From: an uncultured Erysipelotrichaceae bacterium
GTDB taxonomy: Bacteria; Bacillota_I; Bacilli_A; Erysipelotrichales; Erysipelotrichaceae
Assembly: GCA_944326175.1 (NCBI GenBank)
Contig: CALVCY010000024.1
Span: 1 to 23,144 of the forward strand
DNA: 23,144 nucleotides
Reading direction: 5' to 3'
The first letter of the stretch is position 1, and each line of letters opens with the position of its first letter. Under the pieces are notes generated by a model. The model was given only the letters and a program-made list of their open reading frames with translations. It made no database searches and had not been told where the DNA came from. Of the stretch, positions 22,729 through 23,144 are shown in pieces. The translations under genes and the position numbers were made by a program.

Positions 22729-23144
22729 CTATGCATCCAGCAAAATAACGGCAACGTTATTGGGGATGCAGATGATGGGGAAATAGGAATCATGGTTGAC
22801 CCATCCGGTGGATGAGCAGATGTGGTTTGGACACTCTTCATCCGTGACTCGCCAGGATCCGTCTTTGACTTCGATATGCATCACACCATAGTCCCCGGTC
22901 AATTCATAGTATCCGTCGATGGAAGAGTTCAATAGCATGACGACGGATTGACCATAGATGACTTGGATATCGGGATTATCTTGTTGGACGATCATTTCGG
23001 GGAGTGCAGCTTCACCGGTTTCCGGATGAGTGAAGTTGATGGTATTGTCCACTTTCGTGTCATCTGTGGTTGAACCATGGTTATTGCTGACCCAATAACG
23101 GTAACCGATAAATACGGCGAGTGCGATGACAAAGACAACAGCAA
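22729..23144 (-). CDS. Membrane-anchored NusG domain II protein, 5' end cut by window
   Basis: The minus-strand frame is open to the right edge, so the start is missing. The visible part begins with a membrane segment (AVVFVIALAVFIGYRYWV) and continues as an outside domain to a stop at 22729. The domain has the NusG-domain-II pattern: YGVMHIEVKDGSWRVTDEECPNHICSSTGW, then a sequence like PIICIPNNVAVIL, with two Cys in ECPNHIC and one in IICIP. Despite the name this stand-alone family is not the transcription factor NusG. A GTG at 23052 could mimic a start but would remove the membrane anchor. Confidence 0.85.
   Translation of the reverse strand, partial: AVVFVIALAVFIGYRYWVSNNHGSTTDDTKVDNTINFTHPETGEAALPEMIVQQDNPDIQVIYGQSVVMLLNSSIDGYYELTGDYGVMHIEVKDGSWRVTDEECPNHICSSTGWVNHDSYFPIICIPNNVAVILLDA

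Overview
The window is bacterial chromosomal DNA of moderate G+C. It most likely comes from a low-to-mid G+C Bacillota, possibly a gut-type Erysipelotrichia or Clostridia relative; that placement is inferred from gene families and is low confidence. No rRNA, tRNA, CRISPR array, phage gene or intact transposase was found. Two sequence habits mark most of the window. GATC is very frequent: about 27 copies in the 1,080 bases 4201-5280, against about 4 expected by chance. An interrupted palindrome, ATGGT(T/C)-n-(A/G)ACCAT, recurs about 15 times in genes, leaders and terminators.

Region 1 (1-3315, minus strand): a 3'-cut AI-2E-family membrane exporter lies directly downstream of the PcrA/UvrD helicase gene. 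A divergent promoter region (3316-3437) separates pcrA from region 2.

Region 2 (3438-11955, plus strand): a complete vancomycin-resistance-like locus of D-Ala-D-Ser (VanC/E/G) type. The order is VanR regulator, VanS kinase, terminator, three 11-bp direct repeats, activator-type promoter, VanW, D-Ala-D-Ser ligase, VanXY-like peptidase, and a soluble racemase lacking the usual VanT membrane half. A TATAAT then starts a tightly overlapped trio: an RlmI-like methyltransferase, an RluA-family pseudouridine synthase and a membrane-anchored VanY-like carboxypeptidase, closed by a strong terminator. Together these genes would make D-Ser, join it to D-Ala and remove D-Ala-ended precursors. The ligase carries both residues linked to D-Ser choice (Phe250, Arg320).

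Region 3 (12028-12575): a decayed HipA-like kinase gene with an internal deletion, a one-base deletion inside the catalytic loop and an in-frame stop.

Region 4 (12576-18430, minus strand): patatin-like phospholipase, cardiolipin synthase, GNAT acetyltransferase, thioredoxin-fold lipoprotein, PfkB-family sugar-phosphate kinase and peptidase T. The GNAT gene, like the RlmI-like gene, has TATAAT exactly six bases before its ATG and so is probably read from a leaderless mRNA.

Region 5 (18431-20110): an A+T-richer, GATC-poor stretch with an intact HicAB toxin-antitoxin pair and a Phd/YefM antitoxin relic broken by two frameshifts and a stop codon. It looks like an acquired toxin-antitoxin island.

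Region 6 (20111-23144, minus strand): TypA/BipA GTPase, then a Gx-transporter-family membrane protein and a membrane-anchored NusG-domain-II protein cut by the right edge. The last two are a recurring pair in flavin-based electron-transfer loci.
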